This document shows, one piece after another, positions 47,114-59,462 of a DNA stretch of 64,000 bases. The notes under the pieces are model-generated. The model was not told the origin of the DNA and ran no database searches. It saw nothing but the letters and a program-made list of their open reading frames with translations. Every line of letters starts with the position of its first letter. Position 1 is the stretch's first letter. Made by a program: the position numbers and the translations under genes. The stretch is from Hoplostethus atlanticus (lineage: Eukaryota > Chordata > Actinopteri > Trachichthyiformes > Trachichthyidae), in assembly GCA_034670405.1 (NCBI GenBank), contig JAXDDX010000007.1, positions 3,216,001 to 3,280,000 on the forward strand. Direction: 5' to 3'.

Positions 47114-47321
47114 ACAATACCAAACAGAGGGGGCACGTGGGGCCTAAAAGCTCATTTGTTATCAAAGATAATGGTATCAGCTAGTCTGTCTGCCAATCAA
47201 CAGTGTCCTCTAACTCTTCATCGTCATTCCCTGACACTAATGAGTGTGAGAAATTTTTTTTTAGCAGAGAATAATAGACTGTGTAGCGTAACAAAAAAGG
47301 TCAGTCCCCAAGGTTGTTATT

Positions 47322-47355
47322 GCTGGTGTTAATACCGAGGGGTATTAACACCAGC
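47322..47355. repeat. perfect palindrome, 15-bp arms
   Basis: GCTGGTGTTAATACC is followed after GAGG by its exact reverse complement. It could extrude as a cruciform or fold in RNA. Confidence 0.9.
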
Positions 47356-49424
47356 CTAGTGCTAGCGTGAATCTAACTGAATTGCATGCGAATGAACACA
47401 TTAACAGGCTGATCATGAGGGCTCAACAGTGACACCAGTTGGCTGAAATGGCACCAAATGCTATACTTGTCCAAATGTCAAGGAAGGGAAAAACATTCTG
47501 AGTTAAAATGACCAGCAAGGAAACTAGGACTGAAAAAGATGACATGATGAAGGGATGGAACATAGGGATTAAAATAAAATTAAGTTAATTACAGTTGCGT
47601 AGTTAACAAGGACAGATTTATTAAGTGGGAGGGATAAATGACTTAATGTTGCCCTTGGGGTTACTGGAGGCTGAGGCTCTGCTTTCTCAAATGACTCCCC
47701 ATAATGACAACTGGCAATAAGAGATAAGGGAGGTCTGAACACACAGTTCGGATAATTCAACCTTTAAGAATTCGATCGCCAGGTCGATCTATAGGTGGGG
47801 AAATCCAAAAATTAATTTCAGCATTTCTTTTTTTCTCCATGTCTTTTTTTCCATCCTTCTCAAAATAGTAGTAGAGAATGTGTTGGAAATTACAAAGAGA
47901 CTTTCTGCTCTTGTCTTGTTGAATTAGAATGGCAGGGATGGGATAGACTGACTGGTGCATGCGGTTGTCAGGATGGATTTGTAATAACTACTAAAACAAC
48001 TGCTTGTCTCCTACACTGTGTTCAGACCTCAATAGGACCGCCAACAGTTATTATTTGATGATATCATATCCATACATTAGAAATTACAGCTTACTTTTGT
48101 GGATTTAACAAGAATTCAGTCTAGACCTCAGACGTTTACTATGGGAAAGACACATGTTGTCCAAATGGTTAAGGCCCCCTCTGAGCCAATCAGTAACAAA
48201 TATGTCACCTTGTTTTGACCTAGAATTGTAGCGCCAACCCCTCTTGGGCCAGTCAGTTTAGTAGTTTTTACAAATGCCGGAATGCAGTGATGAGATTCAT
48301 CATTACCCCAAGTTTCATCAAAATCCAGTCAATGGTGTCTGAGAGATTGTGTGTGATGCACAGACGGAGGGACAAACATATGAACGAATGGACAGAGACT
48401 GATGCATTGTCCTTTTGCTGTGGAAGAAAATGCAGGAAATAGAAGTGTTACAGCATGTGCACATAAATCACAGCCGACCAGGATACTGTACACATGCATG
48501 GCACGTAATCTACATGCAGAGCATTGGCATGAAACATTCACAGAATGCCCAGAGCTATTTTTTGTTTCACATGAGTAATTTCTTTTCACATGTTAACAGA
48601 TTAGCAGGGCAAAAGGATTTAACATACTGTAAATATAATGACAGGCAGAGAGAGAGAGAACTAGATTACTTCTCTTCAGAAGACATCTAGGAGCAATATT
48701 CACTCTTTCACTACAGTCACACCTCAGGCTTTCATGCTCAATTCTGTATTGCTGCTCATATCTCATTTTCTTTGGTTGACTGCTCATATCTATTGGAGTA
48801 CGTAACCCATATCCGATACCAACATGAACTGACAGTGATGTCAAAAAGACATTCGTGCTAAGAATAACAATAAAAATCTATTTTTGTACCTACGCTTCTC
48901 CTGCTTGTTTCAAACACATTGTGGTTATGGATTGTGCCTTTGAGTTTTTTTGAGGTGCAACTTGGCCATTCCAGTTTCTTTACATTGTTGTGTCTCATTG
49001 TCCCCCATTTTAATGCTGGCTCAGCCAAGCTGCCGTAGGTTCCAAAATTATGAGAACAAAAGATATACTTATTGTCTTGGCAACGCTGACAAATCCCCTG
49101 GGTTCGGATTTTATACAACATATCCATCTGGTGATATGTGGTCCATATCAGAATTGAAAAAGTGCGACTCCATGCAACTTTTTGCTGTTCACACAGATTA
49201 GAAATCATCAAAACTGTGTAAAGAAAGAAATCTGAAATGGGACACCTTCAGCTGCAGTGTGAACATAGCCCTTGTGACCTGTGAGACAAACCTGCAGCAT
49301 TGCTCTCCACACTTTTTCCCTGTTGTCAACTGAGTAATAAACAAATATGATGTTCTCAATGCCCAAACATACTGGACGTGACTTTTGTTGTGCATCATTT
49401 GGTGACACTTCTATAGTGCACTGC
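47356..49424. other. no gene established; possible repeat at 48,170-48,410
   Basis: The words CACCCCTTGGGCCAGTCAG-like and CCCCAAGTTTCATCAAAATC at 48,225-48,330, with ACAGACGGAGGGACAAAC near 48,360, resemble a dispersed element end that I have seen in several animal genomes. The ORFs at 48,858-49,211 show no domain. Confidence 0.3.
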
Positions 49425-50145
49425 TGTGAAAGCATATAGTTAACTTAATTCAAATGTTAATGGGAAATGGAAAAGGAAAATGTAATTTCAAATGTATTTT
49501 CATTTTTCACTTTTGCATGCATTATTTGAGTGAATATGAAAATTCAGATGTAGTAATCTGATTTGCATTTTAATTTTCATGTACTGGTATGCACATTCTC
49601 TGACAATATTAAAATGTTAATGAAAAAAGTCATGACCCGCTTTATGTTTAACAAAATTCAAATGCAATCAAATTATTACAAACCTATTTTTTCGTATATT
49701 GGTGTAACATTTAAGTCATAATTTAAATTATTTAATTTAATTTTAATGCCATTGCATTCACATTTCCATGCTCTTACCTTGGGCAATCTTTGACAACTTG
49801 ACATTGCATTTTCAATGACTTGTCCCGTTTTGTGTTTAACAAAATTCAAATGTTAATTCAAATGTGAAAAGTGAGAAGCAGCACCCCCTTTTGCAATTGA
49901 AGTTCCTTGCTCTTAAGCTATTTTCCTAACTTAATGAAAATGAAAAATGTTAATGCAATTGCATTAACATTTTCATGGTCTAACGACCTGTCATTCTCGA
50001 AGCATGTTTCATGCACCGTTTCCCTAATTTAATTGAGTCAAATAATGCATTCAAAAGTGGAAAAATGTTATTGTGGGATTGCATTTTCATTTTCCAATTT
50101 GCATTAACATTTTAATTAAGTTAACTATACGCTTCCATATGCTGC
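49425..50145. mobile_element. AT-rich element with long inverted ends
   Basis: The left end (GAAAGCATATAGTTAACTTA at about 49,428) and the right end (its complement, with TAAGTTAACTATACGCTTCC ending at about 50,136) are inverted and stay similar for roughly 100 bases (AATGTTAATG, GGAAAA, ATTTTCATTTT, CACTTTTG, ATGCATTATTTGA). The interior repeats AATGTTAATGCAATT-like words in both orientations. If TGCTG at both borders is the target duplication it would be 5 bp, but the exact tips are unclear. No coding capacity. Confidence 0.6.
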
Positions 50146-50359
50146 AGGTGGAAGATTTGAAGTGTTATCACCAAGGCACTGCCATTTGCACTAATAGCTA
50201 ATATATTTTATTATGACATAAATTATATAGCCTGGTATGTAGTCTGCTCACTGTCTGCTCATAAAACAAACTAGCCGACTTGAGTTGCCAATGGGCGGTA
50301 ATTAACAAAATCCTAAAACACCATGAAATCTAAGACCAAATTTACATGAAAAAAATCTA

Positions 50360-50387
50360 GGGTGCCTAATACTTTTGCACAGTACTG
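50360..50387 (-). mobile_element. isolated Tc1-type terminal repeat
   Basis: GTGCCTAATACTTTTGCACA GTACTG followed by TA matches the end of a Tc1/mariner family whose tip is CAGTACTGTGCAAAAG. The other end is not in the neighbourhood. Confidence 0.55.
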
Positions 50388-50877
50388 TATATGACTACAA
50401 ATTATTATTATATTATTATTCATAAGTCTTCTGTAACATTTGTGTTTGATAGATTAACACTATTAGTCTATCAAAATGTATAATAATAGATGAGTGTATG
50501 TTTTGCATTAATGACGATTACATTTCATTGAAAAGTGCCAAAACGGGTTTAAATGACGCATAGTAATATGCATTATTGATGTCAGGTTCAAAAAGGGAAT
50601 CATCTCTGTCTTCTGAAATTGCACACTATCATAACAGATGTGTTACAGCAGAGGCAAAAATCTATGTGTGGGCCAATTTCCTTACATAACAAAATCCAAT
50701 GAATTTTCACTTTACCCTTACACCAGGGTCAGAAATTAACTGTGGCTAGGGGCCAAAATGCCCATGAAAGTTCATAAAATGCCTGTGGAAGTAAAAATGA
50801 GTTGGGGGTGGGGGGATGGAGGTGCTGATGCCCCCAGTAATTAGGAGTACCTCTTTTTGGATTTCATCCTGTTAGTT

Positions 50878-50998
50878 CCTCCTCTGTGGTTGAAGGTGTG
50901 CTAATCAGTGTAATCACCTGCTGTAGTCTTTGGTTGGAATGAAACCCTGCATACACTCGGCCCTCCATGGCACATGGTTGAATAGCCCTGGTCTACAG
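50878..50998 (-). repeat. dispersed repeat, copy 3 of 3 (inverted)
   Basis: Carries TGGTTGGAATGAAACCCTGC and TCGGCCCTCCATGGCACATG G, the complement of the words in the copies at 17,180 and 35,440. Confidence 0.65.
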
Positions 50999-53756
50999 TG
51001 ATGACACCCATCTTCCAAGCCATCCTGAATAGATTCAATATTTTTCCAATTGTCCTCAGTATATGATATTTAACCTCTCATTTGATCCCAATTTGCCTCA
51101 GACAAATTATATCGGTGCCTGAAAATGTGAATGTCTCTGGATGACTGCAGTAATAACAATTCAGCAATTAGTATAAGGGCCATGGTGTGCCAAGTCTTTT
51201 CTCCCTGTTATTTATGTGTTTGTGTGTATTTTTATTCGGGGTACTTAAAAGGCAACTTTGATTGCCTCTCACTTTCTGACTGTGGGGAAACATAATTCTA
51301 GGCATTTTAATTATTTTAGCAAAAATATGAAAATTGTTTGGATTAAACAGACATGTACTGGTTTCTAATAATATAGCCACTGATTTCATGTCTGGCACAG
51401 TATGTGTGTGGATAACAGCATGAAGTGAAACAATTTTGTGTACAGGACTTTCCCACGCAAGCAGTCTGGGTCTGAGAAATAAGACAGGATAATGAGTAGG
51501 TGCTTTAAAACTGCGTTCCAAGCATTGCACCAGTTCCTTAAACCTCACACCTGTTTCTTGGCCTATTTATATCTCATACATTTTAAATATTGTCTCCCCA
51601 TTGGAATTCAGCCTGCTGATTTTAGAGTAGGGTAAGCTAGTCTACTGATATGCGCCTGTCGCATTGTTAGGATTGTTGTTAGGATTAATTAATAAATTAA
51701 AAAAAATAATAATAAAATAAAAAATGATCAATCCCTGTCATTATTATTATCGCTATTATTACTATTATTATTACCAGTAGATGGGTAGTCATAATATAAG
51801 AAGCCTTGTCGTCCAAATGCCTGTCGGTGAGACAGTAGCCAACAGCACCAGGCAGAGTAGGAGTCTGTGAACAACATATCAACTCCCATCTTCAGCCCAA
51901 GCAATCCCATTGTTTACACCAACTAATGTGTTCTCATGTGCATCAATTTCTCAATGCCACAGACTTTCCATTAACTCAGAGCTATTGTGTTATTGCATTG
52001 CATTGCCACTTTGCCACCACTACCAAACCTTAACACACTTGCTTCATGTTTTTCTTCCTCAGCTTGAAAACTAAAACAAAGGGAAAACAAAGACCCGCGT
52101 CCCACAGAACAGTAACAGCAGCAGCAGAATTGATTGATTGTATTGATTTTTCCCATGAAAGTGCAGTATGTGGTTGTGTAGCAGATGTGCACATGCCCGA
52201 CATTATGATATCATATACGTATACTGGTAGCCATTCATCTACCCTGCATTAGTATTGCAACTGCTAAATCAGCCATTTTTTGGTCAGATTTTGTGAACAG
52301 GCATGCTACACTCAAAAAAACACAAAATGTGTGTCTCTCAAATCATTGGTTGGTTGCCAGAACAAAACTTTTTTCCTTTTGGTGACTTTAGAGCTAACAT
52401 TAGCTTCCAATGATCAGTGATGATGGGATAGGCTGGGGTGCACTGGATGGCACTGTGGGCCAACCAGGAGGACTGAATGACGTCAAGAAATGAAGATCTT
52501 TTAGGCCTTTATCCACTGGGGGATTGGCTGCACGCAATGCATTCTCGCCAATATGTTTTTGCTGTTAAGCTGGTAGTCAGCATCAAGAGCTGACAGTCTG
52601 CAGGTGTCACTCATATTAAAATCTTCAGCCCAAGTGGGAAAATCTGGAAGGGGAAATGGAATGAATAACAATCTCCAATTCCAACAACACTTGGGGCAAA
52701 ATCCATCGTTATGTGTGTGATGCAATTAATTTTCAAAATCAGTTAAGGTTTTCAGCGTCTTCTGTCCCCAGCCATATTTGTGCACGTGTCAGAGTCATTC
52801 AGTCAGCTGCAGTCAGATGCACTACTGCTCTGGACTCACTAATGTAGCAACTTTCTCGGCCTATGGTGTTACCACAGCTAGCCAACACAGTTATGGTTGT
52901 ACCTCATATCAAAACAACATGAATCAGTTGTTATAGAATTAGCCTGAAACCATGAGGTTTTACCCAACAAATCATTTCTCACATTTCCATAACAGCTAGG
53001 CAAAAGCTGGCTGTATATGTTGAGTGCATACAGTCATAAAGTTTACTAAATTTACCGATTTCATATGTTTTTAGAGGAAATTGTGCATGTAGTAAAATGA
53101 AAATAGTTTAAAGGGAATTAGAGCAGGTGCAAAAATAAGTGAACCAGCCCCTGCAGGGTTCACAAACAGTCAAGCATCACTGTATGTTTATGGCCATACA
53201 ACATCTGCGTTATTCACGTATTAATCCTTAAGATTTTCATATTAATAAATACCCTTTATGATACTTTATATCGTTGGCCTATTTTTAGCAATAGCCATTC
53301 AATGTATTGGCATTCAGGAAGCACTTCCCTATATGCAAGTTTCCCTTGATGTCGGCTGGGTCCGCACAGGAAATTATGCATTACATATGGTTTGAGGGGC
53401 GTGGCCAAATGCACTGAATGTGGAAGAAGAGACCTGGTGGTGGAGAGTTTGAAAAACAGAAGAAAAGAAGAAAAGAGTGCCACCTACAGAAACTCAAAAA
53501 GGAAACAGAAAATCCAAGGAAAGAGATGTCAGGGTACTGGACACACCGTTTGATTGACAGGTGATCTCTGGAGAAGTGCAGTGCAGAAACACCACATCAA
53601 CAGAATCAAAGAACCTCATGGGTTACCTCTTTAAATATAGACGGGTGGCAGATGAACGGTGCACCTGAAAAATGTAACGATGCAGCAGGCACCACAGATG
53701 ATGAAGAAGCATGGGAACAATGAAGGTGGGATTTTCAGTGAAATACTCATATCAGT
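50999..53756. other. no gene recognised
   Basis: Unique-looking sequence. An A/T-only patch with (ATT)n occurs at 51,690-51,780. The 126-codon minus ORF at 51,168-51,548 has no recognisable domain. Confidence 0.45.
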
Positions 53757-53759
53757 TCT

Positions 53760-53945
53760 ACATTACATTACATTACATTACAGCCATTTAGCAGACGCTT
53801 TTATCCAAAGTGACTTACAAGATTCAAGATTCAAGATTCAAGAAGTTTATTTGTCACATACACACACGAGGTGTGCAGTGAAATGTAAAGTGGCAATGCT
53901 CAGCAGAAATGTGCAAAATAACAGGGTTCACACTACAATAAGTGC
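53760..53945 (-). mobile_element. two abutting LINE/SINE tails
   Basis: (CATTA)4 followed by GCCATTTAGCAGACGCTTTT ATCCAAAGTGACTTAC is one very common fish retroelement tail. It is joined directly to (GATTCAA)3 and AGAAGTTTATTTGTCACATA C, the same L2 tail and UTR as at 23,100-23,215. The junction at 53,820 shows one tail inserted at or in the other. Confidence 0.7.
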
Positions 53946-54244
53946 ATTCAACGTTGGTAGGCATGAGAACTACTAGTCACTAGAACTCGTAACTGCATTT
54001 CCTTCCCAAACAAGCATCTAAGAGCCAGTGCTGAGGTAAAAGTGCAATAAGTTAGCTACCTACTTTTTAATTAAACAAATAGTGCTAAGAGGAAGGGTCA
54101 AAGTTCTACCATCAAAAGAAAGACGGATCCGTTTTAGCAGTAGTAGTATAGAATATAATACTACCTTCAATCAATAGAATGTCCTTGTAAATCTAACAGC
54201 ATAAGGATATGTGTGCAAGTCAACAGATTGTCTTCACCCACTCT

Positions 54245-54247
<3 letters not shown>
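53946..54247. other. no gene recognised
   Basis: Nothing diagnostic. Confidence 0.4.

Positions 54248-54286
<39 letters not shown>
54248..54286 (+). repeat. (GT)n microsatellite
   Basis: Pure GT tract of about 19 units. Confidence 0.95.
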
Positions 54287-54290
<4 letters not shown>

Positions 54291-55830
54291 CATGCAAGTG
54301 TTAGTTGTGTGGGAGGTGAGAAAGGTTGCCAGCAAAATGTAGGTCACTGATAGTAATGCTAATCATACTGTCTGTCAGCTTTTTCACACAAAAAAAATGT
54401 CCCCCCTGCTGTTTCTGATGACAACACTACACTAGCCAAATGTTTTTTTATAAACAAATTTGTGTTTTCAAATCTATATCACATTACTCCATATAAGCCA
54501 CACTGTGACTGTTGTCAAGGATTTTTCCTGAAATTTCCCCTGTTTTTTCCCCAGATTCATCAAGTCACAATGTTAGATCATTTTTTTACCATGATAATGT
54601 GCAGGAATAAGTTTTATTTTTTTTTAAATTTAGATTACGCACACTACCCCCCTCCATGCCATTCTCCTCTGCTACCTTCAAAAACAATGCAGCGGAATTA
54701 ATTAATTAGCCAGCTCAAATTAAAGTATGTGTGTGAGAGAGAGAGAAAGATGGAGAGGGCGAGCAAGAGAGAGAGCGAGACTCAAGGAAATAATTCTGGA
54801 GCGTGCACGGGAAAGACCTCTATTTTTAGAACGTCTCCACAGAGAGGAAGGCAGCAGCACGGTCTGAATGATTTTGGGCGGGGGGGAGGAGTGGTAGAGG
54901 GGGATTGAGAAAATAAATAAATAAAACAGGTTTTATTTTTAGCACTCCTGCATTCATACATTTATGAATCCATATATGAATTTCACTGTGTCTTGCCTTC
55001 AGCGAATCCCATCTCTGCTTTCGTTGCCGCTCGGCTTGTTTGTATAAGGCACACCGAACATCTCGGTCTGGTGAAACACTATCAGTTGTGGCAGGTTAAG
55101 GACACACATGTGAAGCATGAAGGGGGAGGTGCTTGTGTGTGTGCGTGTGTGTGTGTGCTTGTGCGTGCATGTCTGCGTGGGTCTGCGAGAGCGAGAGGGT
55201 TGCTGTGTTGCTCGGCTGTGAAATATCCTGAGATGGCTTGCCTTCGGGGGTTTATTAAAGTATGAAGCAAAACGTGACTGTGTAGTCAGTGCTTCGTGAC
55301 TGAATGGAAAGACAGAGACAGAGGGTTGAATGAGAAGGAGAGAGCGGGGAGAATGGGGAAGTGAATTAGTCAGACATAATGTGAGGGAGGGAGGGGAGTA
55401 CAGAGGGGGGAAAAAACAACACAGAAATTCCTCCGTGAGATGAGGTGATAGGAAGGAGGAAAGGAGGAAGTGGTACCAGTGAACTGTAAGGAGGCTAGAG
55501 AGTCAGTCACATGTAATGCTTTTCAATCCTGTCAGTTCCCGTGGCACCATTGCCCTGATGCATGCAGTGGCCAACAATAAACAATAAAAGCAAAGTGGAG
55601 TTTGGCGGGGTACGTTGAGAATAGCTAGCTCCTTTGATGCAGCTTTTAATTTATTTGATTGGTTGCCGCATTGCTCCATAGGATATGTAGCTTTCTGGCT
55701 GGTGACACCAAATAGGTACACCCCCTCATACCCTTCATTTGTATTGGAGAATATCATAGTTTTTGAATTGTACTTTATACTTCATACATTATTAGTTAAA
55801 TAATTATGCAGTATGTTTTCACCCCACTAG
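54287..55830. other. no gene established
   Basis: Purine-rich GAGA patches at 54,730-54,785 and 55,305-55,470, and a T-run at 54,610. No supported exon. Confidence 0.4.
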
Positions 55831-56001
55831 ATGAACCAGGAATGATATGCACCGGGATACCGAACACAACCGGAGCAGCCCGTGGACAACGTGATGCTTA
55901 TGAGGTTTCCCTTGGGGATTTACTTCCTGCATCAGTGGGGTGGAGCGATTGCGTAGGCTCTGCTCTTCCCTTCGGTATTTTAAGCAATTTGACGACTCTA
56001 A
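55831..56001 (+). CDS. candidate internal exon, unrecognised protein
   Basis: A pyrimidine-rich acceptor (TTTTCACCCCACTAG) precedes an open segment that ends at AA/GTAAGC. The length of 171 bases is divisible by three and the frame enters and leaves in phase 1, like the candidate at 12,152. The peptide begins EPGMICTGIPNTTGAARGQR and continues DAYEVSLGDLLPASVGWSD. It is less biased than random AT-rich translations in this window. The minus strand is also open across the same segment, so the strand is not certain. No family recognised. Confidence 0.22.
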
Positions 56002-56589
56002 GTAAGCTATCAAGATGTACCCTACCATTTATCTGCTCATGTTTTTAAGGGCTCAACAAAAGACAACCGAGGTGCACAGAGGGCGCCAAGAGATTGTTTA
56101 AATGTGCTGAGTTTAACAGATACTCAGCGTTTGTGCAATCATTGGGCTGTGCTGTCTTTTGAATGATAAAGAGCCAGATTGCACGGCCGACATCCCTTCA
56201 TGATTTTACTCAAGGTAAATTGCACCCTTTTCATCCTGGTGACAAGTTCCTTTATAGGGATGTTGTGGCAATATCTCAGGCCTCTGTCTCCTGCTGTCAA
56301 AACATATTTTTACATAAAAAAATGTTTCTGTGATTTCTCAGAGACAAAAATGTGGAATAGCCTAAATCATCATATATTTTCTTACGTTTGTATCCAGTTA
56401 TGGTCCTAAGGGCATGTTTCCAATGTAATCTTTGTGTGCTATATTGTGCTAACATGTATTAAAGGCACACGTTATATACAGGTATATAAGGTCCAGGTAT
56501 AAAAGTCCATAGCCCGATTTTCCACCATAATGATGGAAAGCGAAGTGAAGGCATACCCTCAACACTAGCATCAAACAGCCCAAGAAATC
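56002..56589. other. no gene recognised
   Basis: Nothing diagnostic. Confidence 0.4.
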
Positions 56590-56790
56590 ATGCCGAAAGG
56601 GATCCCGTTCCAGGACAGCCAGGCATGCAATGGATGCCAATAGTGGGCAAACAAGGTATCAACAGCATCACTGGCGTCATCAAGGTCGTCATGGGAACAT
56701 CACCCGGTGCAGGGATGTCAGCGCTGTCTGTGTGGGCAACAACTACCGCCAGAAGCGAGGAGGAACTGCACAGGATGCTGATACTGCCCA
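56590..56790 (-). mobile_element. LINE-derived fragment, inverted
   Basis: The complement contains GCTGACATCCCTGCACCGGG TGATG, shared with the LINE tail at 20,148-20,172. The ORFs on both strands here have no domain. Confidence 0.4.
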
Positions 56791-57090
56791 GCCACAGCCA
56801 CAGTCTGAAATGATAAGAGAGGAGACGCACCCATACACACAGCAGAATTCGTTTACTCTCACATAAACAGAAAACACCAACATGAATGAACGAAATGAAT
56901 GAATGAAAGTGCACACAGACCGGGAAGACAGGACATATAAATTAGATTCCCATCGGCAGAAACCTGAACTAGGTCTAACTAACAACTCTAACAATTAATA
57001 GCACTGAGGTTGAGTCAGAATCAATAGCAAGCAGGAGATCTTTTGTGAATGCAGTTTCAGTAAATTAAAAGATCGAAAGCCAGACCTTGG

Positions 57091-57230
57091 GGTGTCCTGT
57101 TGGCTCTGTGGTCTAAGGCACATAATACATAACCGCAACGCCCTGGGTTCTGATCTGGCCCGGAACCTATGTCGCATGTCATCCCTCCTCTCTCACCCTG
57201 TCTTTCACTACTGCTACTTTTTTTGCCAGT
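57091..57230 (+). mobile_element. tRNA-derived SINE
   Basis: The head has an A box TGGCTCTGTGG at 57,101-57,111 and a B box GGGTTCTGATC at 57,145-57,155. Then come GGCCCGGAACCTATGTCGCA and CATGTCATCCCTCCTCTCTC, the diagnostic body of a SINE I know from spiny-rayed fish. It ends near a T-run at 57,218-57,225. Confidence 0.75.
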
Positions 57231-57574
57231 CACCACATTAATGACTTACTTTTTCCTAGGTTGCTCAACTTGGACAGGATGGATTAGGCCACGAAGATTG
57301 CTTCTGGAATTGATATGGCTACATAAGCAGTTTGCTCTGTGACTATATCAAAACTAGACATCAATCATACGACTAGGTTTTATTGCCTTTTACCTCACTC
57401 TAAGGGAGGGCGGGGTTTACAGCACAAAAAAGTGTCCTCTTAAAGAGAACCTTTGGGAAATCAAGTGCTTTCTTGAAATTGTGCTTGAAGTAGGAGATTG
57501 TGTCCATAGTATGCCAATATATGATTAGTATGATTATTATTAGAACAATGACTGCAAGCGGCCAACAGGGCCAG
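57231..57574. other. no gene recognised
   Basis: Nothing diagnostic. Confidence 0.4.
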
Positions 57575-57725
57575 TCTGAAAAAAAAGAAAAAAAAGAGGA
57601 CTCAAGAGAAAGAACTAAGAAGAAGAAGAATATGAAAAAGAATGGTTGAGGAAGAATAATAAAAGAAGAAATACGATTACAAGCAGCCACTCTAGGGGTC
57701 CAGGCATTGAAGTCACATTATATAT
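57575..57725 (+). repeat. dispersed GAAGAAGAA-type repeat, copy 2
   Basis: AAGAAGAAGAATATGAAAAAG, ATTACAAGCAGCCACTCTAG, CCAGGCATTGA and GTCACATTA follow the same order as at 42,965-43,110. Confidence 0.6.
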
Positions 57726-58416
57726 GCCATAACCAATATATAATAAACACCTTGAAATATCAGAAGTTATATGTTTTCCAGAATCACAGCCAGCATTGGT
57801 GGAAGAGATTGTGTGATGTTTTTTTCAGCACCACCCTGGATTCAGTCCCGCTTTGGTGCAAATGGCAAGTCACGAATTCATTGAGCCAGCTGAGAAGTGG
57901 GTGGACTAGTGGTTGTTTCACACTATGACCAGAGTGAATGTTCAAGTTGAGAAATGCAGCCATCAGGGGCACAATTCTGAGTTTCCTTCTCTATAAAAGG
58001 CAGAATTTAAAATAATAATAAAAAAAACAACTTGAAGATAAAATGATGATGACTCCATTTGCATAGACAATATGTAAATGTTTTTTTTTTACTAAGACTG
58101 AACATTCCATAATTATTAGTAAGCTAATGTTTAAAAAGTATCTATTTTCCATTGACTAAATTGTTTATATTAGAAATTTCACTTTTTGTGTTAATATTCT
58201 GAAATTGGGCATACTTCATGTACAAAACATTTTGTAATTTATTCTCATGGATGAGTTAGCTTTAATTAGTTTTAGGGTTTTTGATATTTTTTTAAATCGC
58301 AGTGAGGCAAAGATTCTTCACATACTGACGGACAGTGTTTATGTGTGTACGATTTGAAAGAAAGTGTGTGCATGTGCGCGCAAATGTATCTGTTGTTGTA
58401 GATGCAGGGACTGTTA

Positions 58417-58418
<2 letters not shown>
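57726..58418. other. no gene recognised
   Basis: AT-rich sequence with a T-run at 58,081. Confidence 0.4.

Positions 58419-58453
<35 letters not shown>
58419..58453 (+). repeat. (GT)n microsatellite
   Basis: Pure GT tract of about 17 units. Confidence 0.95.
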
Positions 58454-58457
<4 letters not shown>

Positions 58458-59460
58458 AATTTTCACGGGGAGATTGCATGCACTGACTGCCTGGGGGAGA
58501 TTGAGCATCACACATACAGCCCCACCCCCACTGTGTTGTGAGCTGCCTGCTGTGGAACAGAAGCACTCATCTCCCCAGTGACAGTATGCCTACGGATGTG
58601 AGCACCACCATGAATGAATATGAGCATGACATGAATGTACGCGTGTGCTGTAACTAAGTATGAACGAAAATATGAATGAATTCCTTCTAAAAAGCCACTT
58701 AAGTCCTGTATATAGCTTATATTTAGTTCTGTATATAGCATTCTTTATTTTTAAAAGGCTCTGAAGCATGTGGATCTGTTAAGGAATTTGGCTATTTTGT
58801 CATTTTTTTCTCTCATTTATTGCTCAGTCGTTGCTATTCTGCCAGTTAAAATGCACTAGTCACAAAAAAATAACAAATTTGTCACTAGCAAATAAAATTA
58901 AAAAATTAAAATAAATAAAATAAAATAAATACTAGTATTTATTGTTACTAATTAATTGTTACTAGTAAAAAGAGAGAAGTGACAGTAAACACCAAATCAG
59001 TCATTAGTACCTATTAAACATTTTGTGTCGACCCTTGCATAGCAATGAATTAATTTCATAGTTGCATAACCTTCTCATCACCTGTGGCTGGTTAAGAACA
59101 GGCCAACATGCCACCTTTAAACACTCCAACAAAATCTAATTGTCAGACATAGTTCCCCACTAATATTCAATTTGCTGTGTTACCTAAAGGCATACAGGGG
59201 AAAGGACACAAATTACAGTGGATCGTGCAACCAAATCCTCTGTGAGGTCTTGAAATTCACTCACATTTATAATTATCTGGTACAGAATCCTTGTTTTCAT
59301 TTCATTTTCATTCAACATGCTGATCTCATGCTGTTCCCATTCCATGCCTCCTTGCCAATGACTTGTAATTGTTTTCCTTGGGGAAATGGTGAAAATGGTA
59401 GGAGCTGTGCCTCCGTCGTGTTTCATGCCTTAATTGGAGATCACATTATCACATAAGACC
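58454..59460. other. no gene established
   Basis: A/T-only patch with TAAAATAAAT words at 58,860-58,950. The 94-codon plus ORF at 59,172-59,456 has no domain. Confidence 0.4.
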
Positions 59461-59462
59461 TA

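Noticed and set aside
51690-51780. Replication origin or centromere-like AT patch
   Set aside because: It is a simple (ATT)n-rich low-complexity patch; AT content alone is not evidence.
55003-55094. Open segment between TTGCCTTCAG and GGCAG/GTTAAG
   Set aside because: The acceptor is plausible, but the 92-bp length would change frame, the donor is weak, and the peptide is unrecognised.
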